Below, piece after piece: positions 22,749 through 33,296 of a stretch of DNA of 64,000 nt. Made by a program: the position numbers and the translations under genes. Each line of letters begins with the position of its first letter. Position 1 is the first letter of the stretch. Origin of the DNA: Isoetes taiwanensis (lineage: Eukaryota > Streptophyta > Lycopodiopsida > Isoetales > Isoetaceae); contig JAJEKV010000002.1 of assembly GCA_021234155.1 (NCBI GenBank), positions 37,115,107 through 37,179,106 of the forward strand, given 5' to 3'. The notes beneath the pieces were generated by a model. That model worked only from the letters and a program-made list of their open reading frames with translations, was not told the DNA's origin and ran no database searches.

Positions 22749-23264
22749 AGATTCTGTCATGACCTAAACCTGATTCTGTCTGATACACTGGAGCTGCTGA
22801 TGGCTGGCCTGGTATGCTTGCCTCTATTGGAATGCAATGCTGCTAATTTGGATGTATATTCAGGTGAGAAGCAAGTTTTGTCTGAAGCATGGCACTCCTT
22901 CCTTAGAACGACTTGTTTCTCTTAAAGAAAAATCTGTTTCAGCCCTAAAAAGGGCTGTGTATGGCTAAATCGGGATGAGAAGCGATAGGAATCAGGTAGC
23001 AGAGAGATTGGAATTGGAATCTCAGTATCGTTAGAGGTATTTCAATATTTGCTAGCTTTAGAAGGATTATCAATGTGAGATAAAATGTTAGAGACCTTGT
23101 AAACCTTTTTATTTTTATAAGATCACTCAATATTATAGATAGGATTTGCATTTGATATCAGATACTATATTCATAATAATGTGATTGTAAAGAATCCTAT
23201 CAGTGGAAATACCTCTAATTTTGACTTTAAGTCTCATCTAGGAAATCACCCCTCCCCCCCTCCC
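22749..23264. other. No gene seen
   Basis: No coding signal or repeat that I can support. A C-run lies near 23248-23270, beside the tail of the next LINE. Confidence 0.4.
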
Positions 23265-24683
23265 CCCTTTTTATTATTTTTATTTTTTTAGAGTAAGATT
23301 TAAAATTTTATGAATATCTAAATGATACAAAGCCCTTATTCACCCAATTAGTGAAGAGCTCACTGCTTTTCCATAAAGTACTATAGCAATGGCCGCAGCC
23401 TCTTCCGAACAGCAAAGTCCTATGGAAGATAATTCCACAATTTTCTACTACCAGCCACTTATGTAACCACCATCATAATTATTAGTCCATAAATCTCCCA
23501 AATTATAAAAGTTATTATCATGCCATTCCTTGTAGATCTTGGGATGTTTTATGGCCAGGGGAGTATGATCTCTTCTAGCTAGCTCAGAATTTCAAAAGAT
23601 GCTGGTATTATGATGCGCCAGCTCAATATTATTATGAAAATTAGCCTTCGAGACTTTATTCTAGGCTAGCTGCAGATTTCTCATCAAGGGGGAAGTATTA
23701 ACTCCAGGTTTAATATCATAAAAAGCATATGAAGTTAGACAATGATCAATGGAAGGATTCCTTCAATTTTGCTATTCTTTAGCTAGTAAAGAATAAATGC
23801 AGATGCAGGATTCCCATGATGAAAGAGGGATTTCCACACATATTTATCTGCAAGAGCATAACTCTATAAAAGCAGATTTTTGCAACCAAGATCCCCATTA
23901 ATCTTTCTTTGAGTAACATAATTCCAATTGATCATATGTTTTTTGCCCCGTGCGAAATTCCTGGAAATTCTCTCTAGCTGTTGATAACCACATTTAGGGG
24001 CAAGCAAGGCCGAGGAGAAGTAGATGTATGAGCTAGATAACATCAGAAGCAATGATAGTCCTACCAGCTAAAGAGAGGCAACTTCTATAATTAATTATTT
24101 AGCTTCTTCTTGTTTCTGGAGATAATACGTGACCAAAGGTTTTTAATGCCAATGTCCAATGTCAAAGGCATCCCAAAGTGGTAGTTTAATTGAAATCCAT
24201 ACATTTTATTCCAAGGATATCAAAAGCCTCTCCAATAACTACACATTTCTGTAGGTTGAAATAGATTCTAGAAACATCACTAAAACTATTAATTAGCTTA
24301 GTGAATAACTCAATATTGTTTGTCTCATTCAACAAGAAGCTAAAGGAATTATCAGCATATTGCAATAATTTCAATTGGTTCAAATTATCTGGAAGTCTCA
24401 AACCCTTTATTTTGATGATACAAGATAGCTTTTGTAAGTTGCTCAGCAACCACAATGAAAAGGTTTGGGGCCAGAGGATATCCTTGCCTAGCCCTCTTAT
24501 TCAAAGCGAAGAATCTACCAGAAGAATTATTATCAACACAGAAACTTGAGCTCTGTAGTTTAAACCAAGAACTAAATCCACTAACTTGGAAGAGAAGCCA
24601 ATCTTCTTCAATGCACGATCTACAAAATCCCACCTTACAATATTAAAGGCTTTGGAAAAGTCAAGTTTGAGCTCTGCTAGAGA
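23265..24683 (-). pseudogene. 5'-truncated LINE, reverse transcriptase and downstream part, decayed
   Basis: On the minus strand this starts inside the reverse transcriptase. A KAF-type block is readable near 24660. Then come FALNKRARQGYPLAPNLFIV near 24500 and LKLLQYADNSFSFLLNETNN near 24360, where the usual YADD reads YADN. Then follows FNLQKCVVIG near 24250. Downstream, 24052-23864 carries YFSSALLAPKCGYQQLERIS and RNFARGKKHMINWNYV, as in plant LINE C-termini. Stops and shifts are frequent. A T/A-rich tract at 23266-23291 (A-rich on the minus strand) is the probable tail. The element is cut at 24683, where gypsy gag sequence begins. Confidence 0.82.
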
Positions 24684-24689
24684 TCAACA

Positions 24690-26145
24690 CCTTCTTTTCT
24701 TTGTGTGGCTTTGGACAATATCTTGCCATATGTCTTTTAGTGCTGTGGTAAGCGAATGGCTTAAAGGATTCTTCCCTAAAGAAGCTTCACTTTTGCCCTT
24801 CTCGTTACTAGGAGGATTATTTGAATTGCTTGAAGCAATTCGGGGATGTTTGTTTGATCCCCTATACTTATTTTCCATCTTCCTTTGCTTTCATTCTTGG
24901 AAACTTCCGGAATTAGGTTGGGACTTTTTATTCTCATCGTCCCCTTCATCCTTAGGGCTACTTGCTAATGTCTACACCAAGGACACTGCGGCCTAAAAGT
25001 TCCCTAGACATACTTGCCTAATGTGTGCTTTAAGGATGTGATCTTTAAGACCATCCTCATAATAACTTACTTGCATCCGGGCTGAGATATCTGTAATCCT
25101 TGCCAATATACCCCTAAGGGTATTAATATACTATTGCAAGGATCTAATTTGTCTACTACTCTTGAGTTGACTCAAGGCATGATGCTCATCATAGTGTGGA
25201 GCATATTCTTGTTTAAAGAATTTGCAAAAGTCTGATAAAAGGGTCAACCTCAATATCTCTCTCCATAAGCAGACTCCACCAAGAGGCAGCATCCTCCCTG
25301 AGTTGCAATGGCGCATGCAACATTCTATCGGCACCCTTCTTATTGGTGGCCTAAAAATATGTTTTTGACCAACTAAGCCATCAGATGACTTGTTCAACAG
25401 TTTTAGATCATTTAAACTCGAAACGATCTCTTTTTTCTAAATCCTTAACCTCTTCTGTTGATAAAATTCCATGAACTCCAGCTTCCTGATCTAGATGAGG
25501 TTGGATTAGGCCCGCAGCTCTAGCTCCTTGAGCTTGACTAGTTTGGCCAACATTTGGGACTCCTTAAGCCTGATTACTATGATCTTCCTGTACTTTATTC
25601 ACATTAGTGCCCCCCGAGCTTTTTTTCACTAATTGTTTGATAGTATCCAACAACTTTGTCTATCTCTCAACAATATCCTTTGCTGAACCATCTGAAGCTG
25701 CAAGTCCTTGAGCAATTTATTTTGTGTGCGCTTGCTCAATCATGGTTTTTTGCAACTTGCCCCATTAATTCTCTAATCCATGCATTTGCATAATCTAACT
25801 TCCCCTAATAACTCCCCTTAGAAGTTAAATGGATTTGAATCAATGGTTTTATTAGGAGAAGGGATATCTGAGAAAAATTTTCAAACTCCTTTCCTTCTCC
25901 AGCAGAAGAAGAAATCTCCTTCTCTGAAATCTCCTTCTGTTTCGGTTCCTCGTCGTGAGGTTTTCCCTTATTATCGATCTGGAGTTTGGATGCTCCGTAC
26001 CTCTTCTTCGATAGGAGCTACTTCATCCAAATCTATATTTTCTCCTTCCTCAGGGATTAGAAATGCTAATTCCATCAATGGATCAGCCACCACATCCATC
26101 TCTCTCCCCATCCCAGTATCAAACTCTTGCTCTGATACCTTCATT
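24690..26145 (-). pseudogene. Ty3/gypsy gag, decayed, with primer-binding site
   Basis: The minus strand starts at a primer-binding site (26139-26129). An acidic N-terminus follows, beginning near the ATG at 26111 (MGREMDVVADPLMELAFLIP). A retrotransposon gag domain lies at 25440-25020. In one frame it has ASWWSLLMERDIEVD and in the next FCKFFKQEYAPHYDEHHALS, then ITDISARMQVSYYEDGL. A charged C-terminal part lies at 24900-24690. Gag forms the virus-like particle. Frames shift several times, so no product is expected. A LINE abuts it at 24683 and the pol part is missing. Confidence 0.75.
26129..26139 (-). promoter_or_regulatory. Primer-binding site, initiator methionine tRNA type
   Basis: The minus strand reads GGTATCAGAGC, the core of the plant initiator-tRNA primer site, just upstream of the gag frame. 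The LTR that should precede it (26146 and up) has no recognisable CA border, so this is less certain than the site at 19757. Confidence 0.45.
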
Positions 26146-26387
26146 ATAAACTTGGGCTTCACCACAGGCCTCCGCCCCCTCGGACTCCCTGACTCCCCCA
26201 TTAGTACATAAAGCCCCTGACTTTGTCGGATGCGTGAATAATTTGTGCAAGAGCCCTTGGTTCTTCCTGGAAGCTCAACATGATCCGGTCCTGGTACAAC
26301 TGCTCAAGCAAGGTTGCTTGGCTGGCGGAAAACTTGACAGAGCTACAATTCAAGAGAATCAATTAGAGAAGCTTTTGGGAGGGCTGA

Positions 26388-26705
26388 ATTATCCCCCCCC
26401 CCTTCCGGATCAATTATCCAGCCCCACACTCATTTGTAGAATCTGCCTCCACCCCCTAAAAGAATCCGCCCCCCCCCCACAATCTACATCTGATTTTATT
26501 TTGTGGCATCTGCTCCCCCATTTGGAAGAATCCGCCCCCCCTCCCGTGCTTCTGCATCCGCATCTACATCGCTCACATTAAAAAGGTATTTTCCACTATG
26601 CAGTGGGGGGAAGGGGGGATTCTTCTGGGAGATTCTTCCAAAGGGGTGGGCCCTGGATAGTACAGTCTGGGCGGTTGCCGGATAATTCACCGAGAGGGGG
26701 ATAAT
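26388..26705. repeat. C-rich/G-rich inverted-repeat element
   Basis: The left end TTATCCCCCCCCC is mirrored by GGGGGATAA at the right. Inside, TTTGGAAGAATCCGCCCCCC near 26522 pairs with GGGGGGATTCTTC and TTCCAAA near 26610-26640. It looks like a MITE of about 320 bases inserted in or near a degenerate LTR. Long C runs make the exact arms hard to fix. Confidence 0.5.
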
Positions 26706-27403
26706 ACAAACTAGCCAAGCTTTTCCTCTACAAAATGTATGCTCCAACTCTCTTCCAATCGAATTCCTTTATGCTGCTCAGAACCTTGTTCTGGCAGTGC
26801 CTGACATAAACTAGGTAGCCGATTTGGCCAGCTCTTCCTCCTAAGGTCAAGATCGACCTCTAGCAGCCCATGGCACCATTACCCAATCCAGTTGGGTCTG
26901 CCGTGAATAGGTCGAAGCTTTTTGCTTCGATCTCTTTTGGTTCTTCCTCGGTGCCACATCAACATAATACTATTAAACACAACCATACCAAACTTATTAA
27001 TTCTTGTCCCTTGTATCCATGTTCATAACACCTAGATTCAAAACTGTGTTGATCGGCATTGAATTGAAGGATTGATGAGTGATGTGAGGATATATTGAGG
27101 GCGGGATGTCATCTAAGGTCATTAGGAGCAGTTTAGAGCGAGTCGATTTTATAATCCTAACAGATTTGGAGTAAGCACAGCCTAGTCCATAGACATGTTG
27201 CTATCTCTTTTGCTTCTTGTTCTATTTGACAAGTTTCTAATGTGCGTGAATTAGTGATTTAACGACTGGTATCTGCTATGCAGAGTTGGCCCTTTTCACC
27301 TTTGCTTTGCCAAGTGGTCCAATACAGGCATAGCAAAACAGGGCTTCTCAACCGTTGTTTCAATGCCCCTTTTATTCCTGATCTAGAAACAACTGAGAAC
27401 AGT
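26706..27403. other. Upstream region of the zinc-finger gene
   Basis: No coding exon could be shown. An acceptor-like TGCTATGCAG lies at 27274-27283, and the frame of the first known exon stays open back to a stop at 27260-27262. So a non-coding first exon further upstream is possible. I cannot point to a promoter. Confidence 0.35.
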
Positions 27404-30400
27404 ATGGAGCTTGTAATACCGCCCGTCCCGCGAAAGGTGTACGTCCATCCTGCGGGCGAGCGAGAATGCGATGGAAAAGTGCTCAGCTCTAAGGTGGCGT
27501 TCAGACAGGTCCCAAATAATATTGCAGATTGGCCTTCCTTTGTGCAGTGGCTAAAGGAAAACGGTGTCAATGAAATCCTGCATCGGGATGGTTGGATGGA
27601 AATTCCAACCCATGAAGCCTGCGCAAACTGGAGCCCTCTGCCCGCGGAATTTGCTTGCCATGTCCGCAAAGAGTCGCCACCGCCACAAATGAGTGCAGGT
27701 GTGTATAATTTCAGTCGGAAAGCGAAATCTTTGGCAACGATTATTTTTGCTTACCCTAATAAATAAGTCTGAGTAGTAGGCCTTCTCAGGTTACCTAAAA
27801 TTTAATGGCTCTTTTTGATAGAGCTGCTGTAGCACATGCCAAGGAGTAACCCATGTTGGATTCACTCTCCCTGTAGAGCCAACTTTTAGGATCAATAATC
27901 TGACTTAAGTTTATTTGTCATGCTTTTATGTAGGGTAATTTAGTTATAAGCATTAGCTTCTGTCTCAGAATAAAATACCTAATGAGTTTGAACCCATAGT
28001 TCAGTGACATGTGAGTTAGTGTTCCTTCATTGCCATTGCTGAGCTTACATCTCTTATGCCATTTTTAATAGCCCTCACTAATAGTTCAGCCACCTACTAT
28101 TAATTCTAAGTTTGTGTTAAAAATTAGGCCTAAATATGAACATAAAGACACTCTGTGGTAGTTGTATTGCATTGATATAATCTTTTTTTTTTTTTGCTTT
28201 GCAGCACCTATATTTTTGTTTACAACGCCTGCTGCTATTTCCGGTACTATTTCTGTTTCCCTTTTTGCTGTTTACTATGTTTTACCCTACCTTCAGTGTT
28301 TTGACTTTGCAAAGCAAACAAAAATTATGTTGAATTAAGAAGGCTACATTAGTGCACAATGCATAAGGTTTCTCCCAAATTTTATTGTCCAAGCGCATTA
28401 TTGTCCTCCAGAAGTGAACTCTGGAAAAGTAATTCCGCCCAGCTTTACTTTAGAGGAAAACAATAGTCCTGGACAGTCATAGTGATTCGCTTCTTCCCTG
28501 TCGATGTTGCGTGATCGATGTTCATCATTCTTTTTTCTTCCTGGCAGCAGACGACAAATGTTGCTAGTTATTGTGTCAGTGTAGCTCTGCATTACCTTGG
28601 TAATTGAGCTTGAAATTGTTTGGAAATAGCAATCACCACTCTAAATATTAGCAATCAGACTTTGAGTCAGAGACTTCATTATTCATTTCATGTTATCAAA
28701 GAAGTCTGAAGTATGCTGTTTAGCACATTAGGAAGGAGGAAAGAATAGAGCTATTATGTGCTTTATGAAAAGGATAGTCAACATTGTGCCCTTTTTTCGA
28801 TGACAAGTAGAATGTTGATGCATCAAAGTTGTGTAAAACCATGTTTCTTCGGGTAGTCTTCGTTTTGCAGCCCCCCCTCTGACGTGGCATTATGTCAGCC
28901 CTTGATTTGCAGATTGTATGGCCTGGATCCGTGGGAGGCATTGCCTTTCTGGCCATGATATGATAAGCTTCTGCTGGTGCTGTAGAATATGATTTAATGG
29001 CATTTTGATAGGTAACAGGGTTTCTGTTAATCAGCGCACTCAAGAACTTTTGTATTGGGAGTCATAGTGATTCGCTTCTTCCCTGTCGATGTTGCGTGAT
29101 CGATGTTCATCATTCTTTTTTCTTCCTGGCAGCAGACGACAAATGTTGCTAGTTATTGTGTCAGTGTAGCTCTGCATTACCTTGGTAATTGAGCTTGAAA
29201 TTGCATTGGAAATAGCAATCACCACTCTAAATATTAGCAATCAGACTTTGAGTCAGAGACTTCATTATTCATTTCATGTTATCAAAGAAGTCTGAAGTAT
29301 GCTGTTTAGCACATTAGGAAGGAGGAAAGAATAGAGCTATTATGTGCTTTATGAAAAGGATAGTCAACATTGTGCCCTTTTTTCGATGACAAGTAGAATG
29401 TTGATGCATCAAAGTTGTGTAAAACCATGTTTCTTCGGGTAGTCTTCGTTTTGCAGCCCCCCCTCTGACGTGGCATTATGTCAGCCCTTGATTTGCAGAT
29501 TGTATGGCCTGGATCCGTGCCACGTCAGGTGGGGGGGCTGTAAAACGAAGGTGTCCCGTTTCTTCCTTATGTTAAACATGGAGTTGATAGTTAATCTTAT
29601 CAGCACTAGGTTATCAAGCTTCCATCTAAATGATATGTTTGATCACAATATGAGGGTTAGGTTTGTCGTTGGATTCTGTATGGGCACTTCTTATGCCTGA
29701 GGGGGATTCTTGCCACACCACTTTAAGTGAATCAATTTAATCTTTTGCCAATACCATTATGTTGCCCTAAACCATTTTGGTGAGTTGGCAAGTCTTATTA
29801 ACAAGTCTCAGGAAGATTTACTTTATAAGTACATAATGTGGCAAGGAAGAGGTGCATGGAGGCATTGCCTTTCTGGCCATGATATGATAAGCTTCTGCTG
29901 GTGCTGTAGAATATGATTTAATGGCATTTTGATAGGTAACAGGGTTTCTGTTAATCAGCGCACTCAAGAACTTTTGTATTGGGAGACATAATGAAGCATG
30001 CAGTGTTCATGCTGGGGAGGCTTACATTGAACAAGATGAATTGGGTATATTTTATGTATAACCTGAAATTATAAATGAGAGATCGAGGTAGAACAAAATT
30101 GAAGTCGATTCAGAGCAAGTCAACTGTTCCAGTGATTCTTGGGTTCTGGAACCATGCAATCCATATTGGTGGCCTTTGAGGTAGGAACATGAGACAGTTT
30201 AGCAATTTGGACGTGAATAGCAGCCTAGCAATTTTGATGCCAGTTGTTTTACCTTCATGGTAATTCTAGGCAGCTCCATTTGTTCGATATATTTGGCATG
30301 GTCTTTTGCACTACGATGTGCCATGAGTGAGATCATGTTGTTCCGTTTATAAGATGATAAATTGGAAATCATTCTCTTTCTGTGAGCTGTTTGCACTTTA

Positions 30401-31589
30401 ATAGTTACAACCTCCCACAAGGAAATATGTAGTATCATCTTATACTATTCCTGGTGGTATTCATGTGCCTTTTCCACAGACCCAACTATTTCACTTTTAT
30501 CTTGTTGTAACTTGTGTTTTAAATTCATATGGAACTTTTTTCTTATTGTTTTTCAGAGTTGTATTTCTAGATTTTGGTCTCTTGAATGTTTGCATTGGCT
30601 GATTTTCTGTCTTCTATATTTGGAGTGGTTGCAGCCTCTGCCCATGGTACTTACTTTTTCTTGTTATGCATGATCTAGGTGTTGAGGTCTTACAATTTGA
30701 TTTTGTGTCTCTCAAAATGACAGACCTTCCTGTCCTTTGTTCTAGCTTGCAACCATTGAAAGCTGCTGATGCCCCTGGCCTCATTTGCTCATTTGCTATT
30801 TTTTATGTTTTCTTTCCTTGGCAAATCAAGTCTTCCATTTAACTTGTTATTGATTTATCATCCTTGTTTTTTGATGATAAAAAATGCAGTCTTTTTTTCC
30901 CTGGCTTAGTTTCCTTTTCTAGAATTGTGTTTGATCAGGTCTTAATATCTAGTAACTGGCCCAATTTTGCAGTTGAGCCAACCAGGGCGCTTGGGGATTC
31001 ACAGTTACGATCGCAGTTACAGGATGATCCAGCAGATTCAGATCACAGTGAGGAGCCTTTATCATCGTCTGACAGTGGGGCACTAGCTGACAGAAATGGA
31101 GAGTATCGTTATGATTATGAGAAGAAGAGGTGGTGTTGCACCGTAGGGTCTTGCAGTAAGAATTATGGGAAGAGGATAGAACTTGAGAAGCATAGAATGA
31201 GGCAGCATGGTTTGCATGAGCCTGTAATGCCTGCAAGGAAAGGCAGAGCGCCAAAACATGCATCAGGGCCACTTCAGCCTTTCAGAGATTATTCCAAGAG
31301 ACAGTTAGAGAGGTCCTTTGATGTGGAGTGGAGATATGAACATAATTTGAAGAGAAATGTGTTGAGGTGGAGGAATGCTGCGACCAAATTTGCGCATGAG
31401 CTTGTAGCTTCTGGCTTGGCATGTGAGGAAGAGAGAGAGACCTGGGTTGAGAAGTATGTGGAAGGCAAGAGGGCTGCTTATGAAGGGGAAAAGGAGAAAC
31501 ACCTGGAGGCTTTGAAACAGCATATCAGGGATGGTTTCAATCTTGAAGGTGTGGAAGAAAATGAATGGTGTCAGTCCTCCTGGCTCTGA
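27404..31589 (+). CDS. Two-exon gene for a C2H2 zinc-finger protein of unknown role
   Basis: Exon 1 (27404-27698) starts MELVIPPVPRKVYVHPAG and ends in phase 1 at a GTGTGT donor. Exon 2 (30973-31589) follows TTTTGCAG and continues in the same frame to TGA, giving 303 aa. The intron is about 3.3 kb and filled with repeats. Near residues 140-165 lies CCTVGSCSKNYGKRIELEKH then RMRQHGLH, a C-x4-C-x12-H-x4-H zinc finger. The C-terminal third is charged and probably helical (residues such as LERSFDVEWRYEHNLKRNVL). A 12-base micro-exon at 30635-30646, between GCAG and GTACTT, could be included without breaking the frame. I do not recognise the family. It may be a host gene or a domesticated transposon protein. 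The exon join is inferred from phase and splice signals. Confidence 0.6.
28475..29985. repeat. Near-identical tandem duplication inside the intron
   Basis: Copy 1 is 28475-29059 and copy 2 is 29060-29985. They are almost identical base for base, so the duplication is young. Copy 2 has 339 extra bases (29519-29857). The missing stretch in copy 1 starts exactly inside a small MITE, so copy 1 has most likely suffered a deletion. Short open frames repeated in both copies are not genes. Confidence 0.9.
29437..29557. mobile_element. 121-base MITE with 8-base target site duplication
   Basis: The left arm GGGTAGTCTTCGTTTTGCAG and its mirrored right arm pair over about 38 bases. GTTTCTTC flanks both sides (29429-29436 and 29558-29565). 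An 8-base duplication is typical of hAT elements. A truncated copy with only the left arm is at 28851-28933 in the other tandem copy. Confidence 0.8.
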
Positions 31590-33140
31590 TTCCTATGTGG
31601 TGGGCTCCTGAAACCCCTGCAATGACCCCAAGAAGAAAAGAGCCTCAAGTTCCTATCAGAGGCAGTCCCAAGACCTTACCCCTACTGCAGAGAACAACAG
31701 ATACATGTCATATAATCAGATCTTGTTGCATGTAATCCTGCCTAGCCATTCTCCAAGGAGCTTGCCTCAGCTTGCCAAACCTTCCACATCATGCTACCAC
31801 GATGCTCAACAATCTATATCACTGGAAGATGCAGAAGGCTCCGTGGAGCTTATGTAATGTAAGTTTTGTTTCTTGGGTTAATGATAATCTCTTCTTTGCA
31901 CTTGCTATTATAGTAATGTTTGTTACTGCCTTTACTGTAGCCATGCCTTATCCATGCGCAAGGGTTCCTATCCTATATGGTTTTATCCAAATATTGAGCT
32001 GGGGATTCATTCTTTCTTTCTCCCCCAAAAGTTCATCTCTATCTGGCTTCTCCATCACCAAGATTTACCAAGTGGTCTTGATGAGGTCATGTACTGAATA
32101 CCAGTTTGATGTCTCCTTTTGCTTCATTCGATGACTGTTGATAGGTGGGAACGCTTTAAGCTGCATTGGAGCCTGATTGTTGATGCTGATGTTTACATGA
32201 AATTTGGCATGCCCACATCTTTTACTTTGATTCTATACTTCGTCATCACAGTATATTACAGTGGTACGTATTGCTGGCTGCGTATGCCGAAATTTTGCCA
32301 ATCATGACCTCAGTACTATGCTTTGCAAGTTGAAAAGAGAACATTATATCGGGACTCTGTTAGTGGTCACAGGATCGGGACAATGTAAACCGTCTTTTAC
32401 ATGCTGAGATAATTATCAAATATGATGACAGCACTGGAACAACATACGCTGAAATCGTGAAAACATTGGCAATGCGTACCAGCCAGTACCAGCAGTGTAG
32501 CCCGAAACTAACTTCTGAAGGCTCTGGTAATTTAACCCAAGATCCTGGAGCAGTGGTGGAACTATGTAGTCCTTGTTTTAAGAGTATGGTTGGTAACTTG
32601 TAGAAATACCATAAGAATTCAGTCTCAGACTGTTCAAAAAACGTTGAAGACACTTGGTGTTAAAGAGTCAGTTTGTCAAATTAACAGACAAATTTTAGCA
32701 AGAAAGATTGGCAAGTTTAATAAAAGACACAGATTAGAGGGTGCCAAAACTAACTCATTAACACAATTCGAACAAAGATGGCTTGAGCATGCCAGTTTTG
32801 TTGAGATGTTAACAAGGCAAGCCAGAATTCGAATAAAGAAAGATAGGGATGAAGACGAGATCTCCGTCCTTGAGCATGCTAGTTTGTTTAGATGTTAACA
32901 AGGAAGTCTGTGGGACAGAAGAAAGGCTGTTTATTTCAACTAATTGATTTATGAAGGGAGCCAAATCTTAGGTCGGGTACTCTTTTGGTAGAAAACTCAA
33001 AATAGTATGTACACTTGATTTGCAGAATCGTTTAGTCATTTATATGCAGTAACTAAAACACAGTAGTTTGTGGGCGACTGTACTTATTTACTTATTAAAT
33101 GGAAAATAATTTTTATTTTTGAAAGGAAAGCTACTGAAGT
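31590..33140. other. 3' flank of the zinc-finger gene, no further gene shown
   Basis: The first few hundred bases are probably the 3' untranslated region. Open frames at 31772-32134 and 32590-32898 have no recognisable content. The second contains a direct repeat of about 40 bases (GAGCATGCCAGTTTTGTT near 32784 and a variant near 32874). Confidence 0.4.
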
Positions 33141-33296
33141 CCAAGTGAAATCCCTTGACAACTATGGATTCTCCTCCACCTCTAGGCACCAAGGTTACCA
33201 CAAAAGCTACTCAAATTCCAAGTCAAATCCCTTGACAACTATGGATTCTCCTCCACCTCGAGGCACTAAGGTTACCACAAAATTATCTCCAGTTTT
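33141..33296. repeat. 78-base tandem duplication at the polyphenol oxidase 3' end
   Basis: Two adjacent copies, about 33141-33218 and 33219-33296, share most bases. The upstream copy (in gene sense) encodes the last residues, including VTLVPRGGGESIVVKG, and leads to the stop at 33209-33207. The second copy lies just after the stop and would read almost the same peptide. Confidence 0.85.

Noticed and set aside
32590..32898. 102-aa plus-strand frame
   Set aside because: It has no motif, includes a direct repeat, and lies in the 3' flank of the zinc-finger gene.
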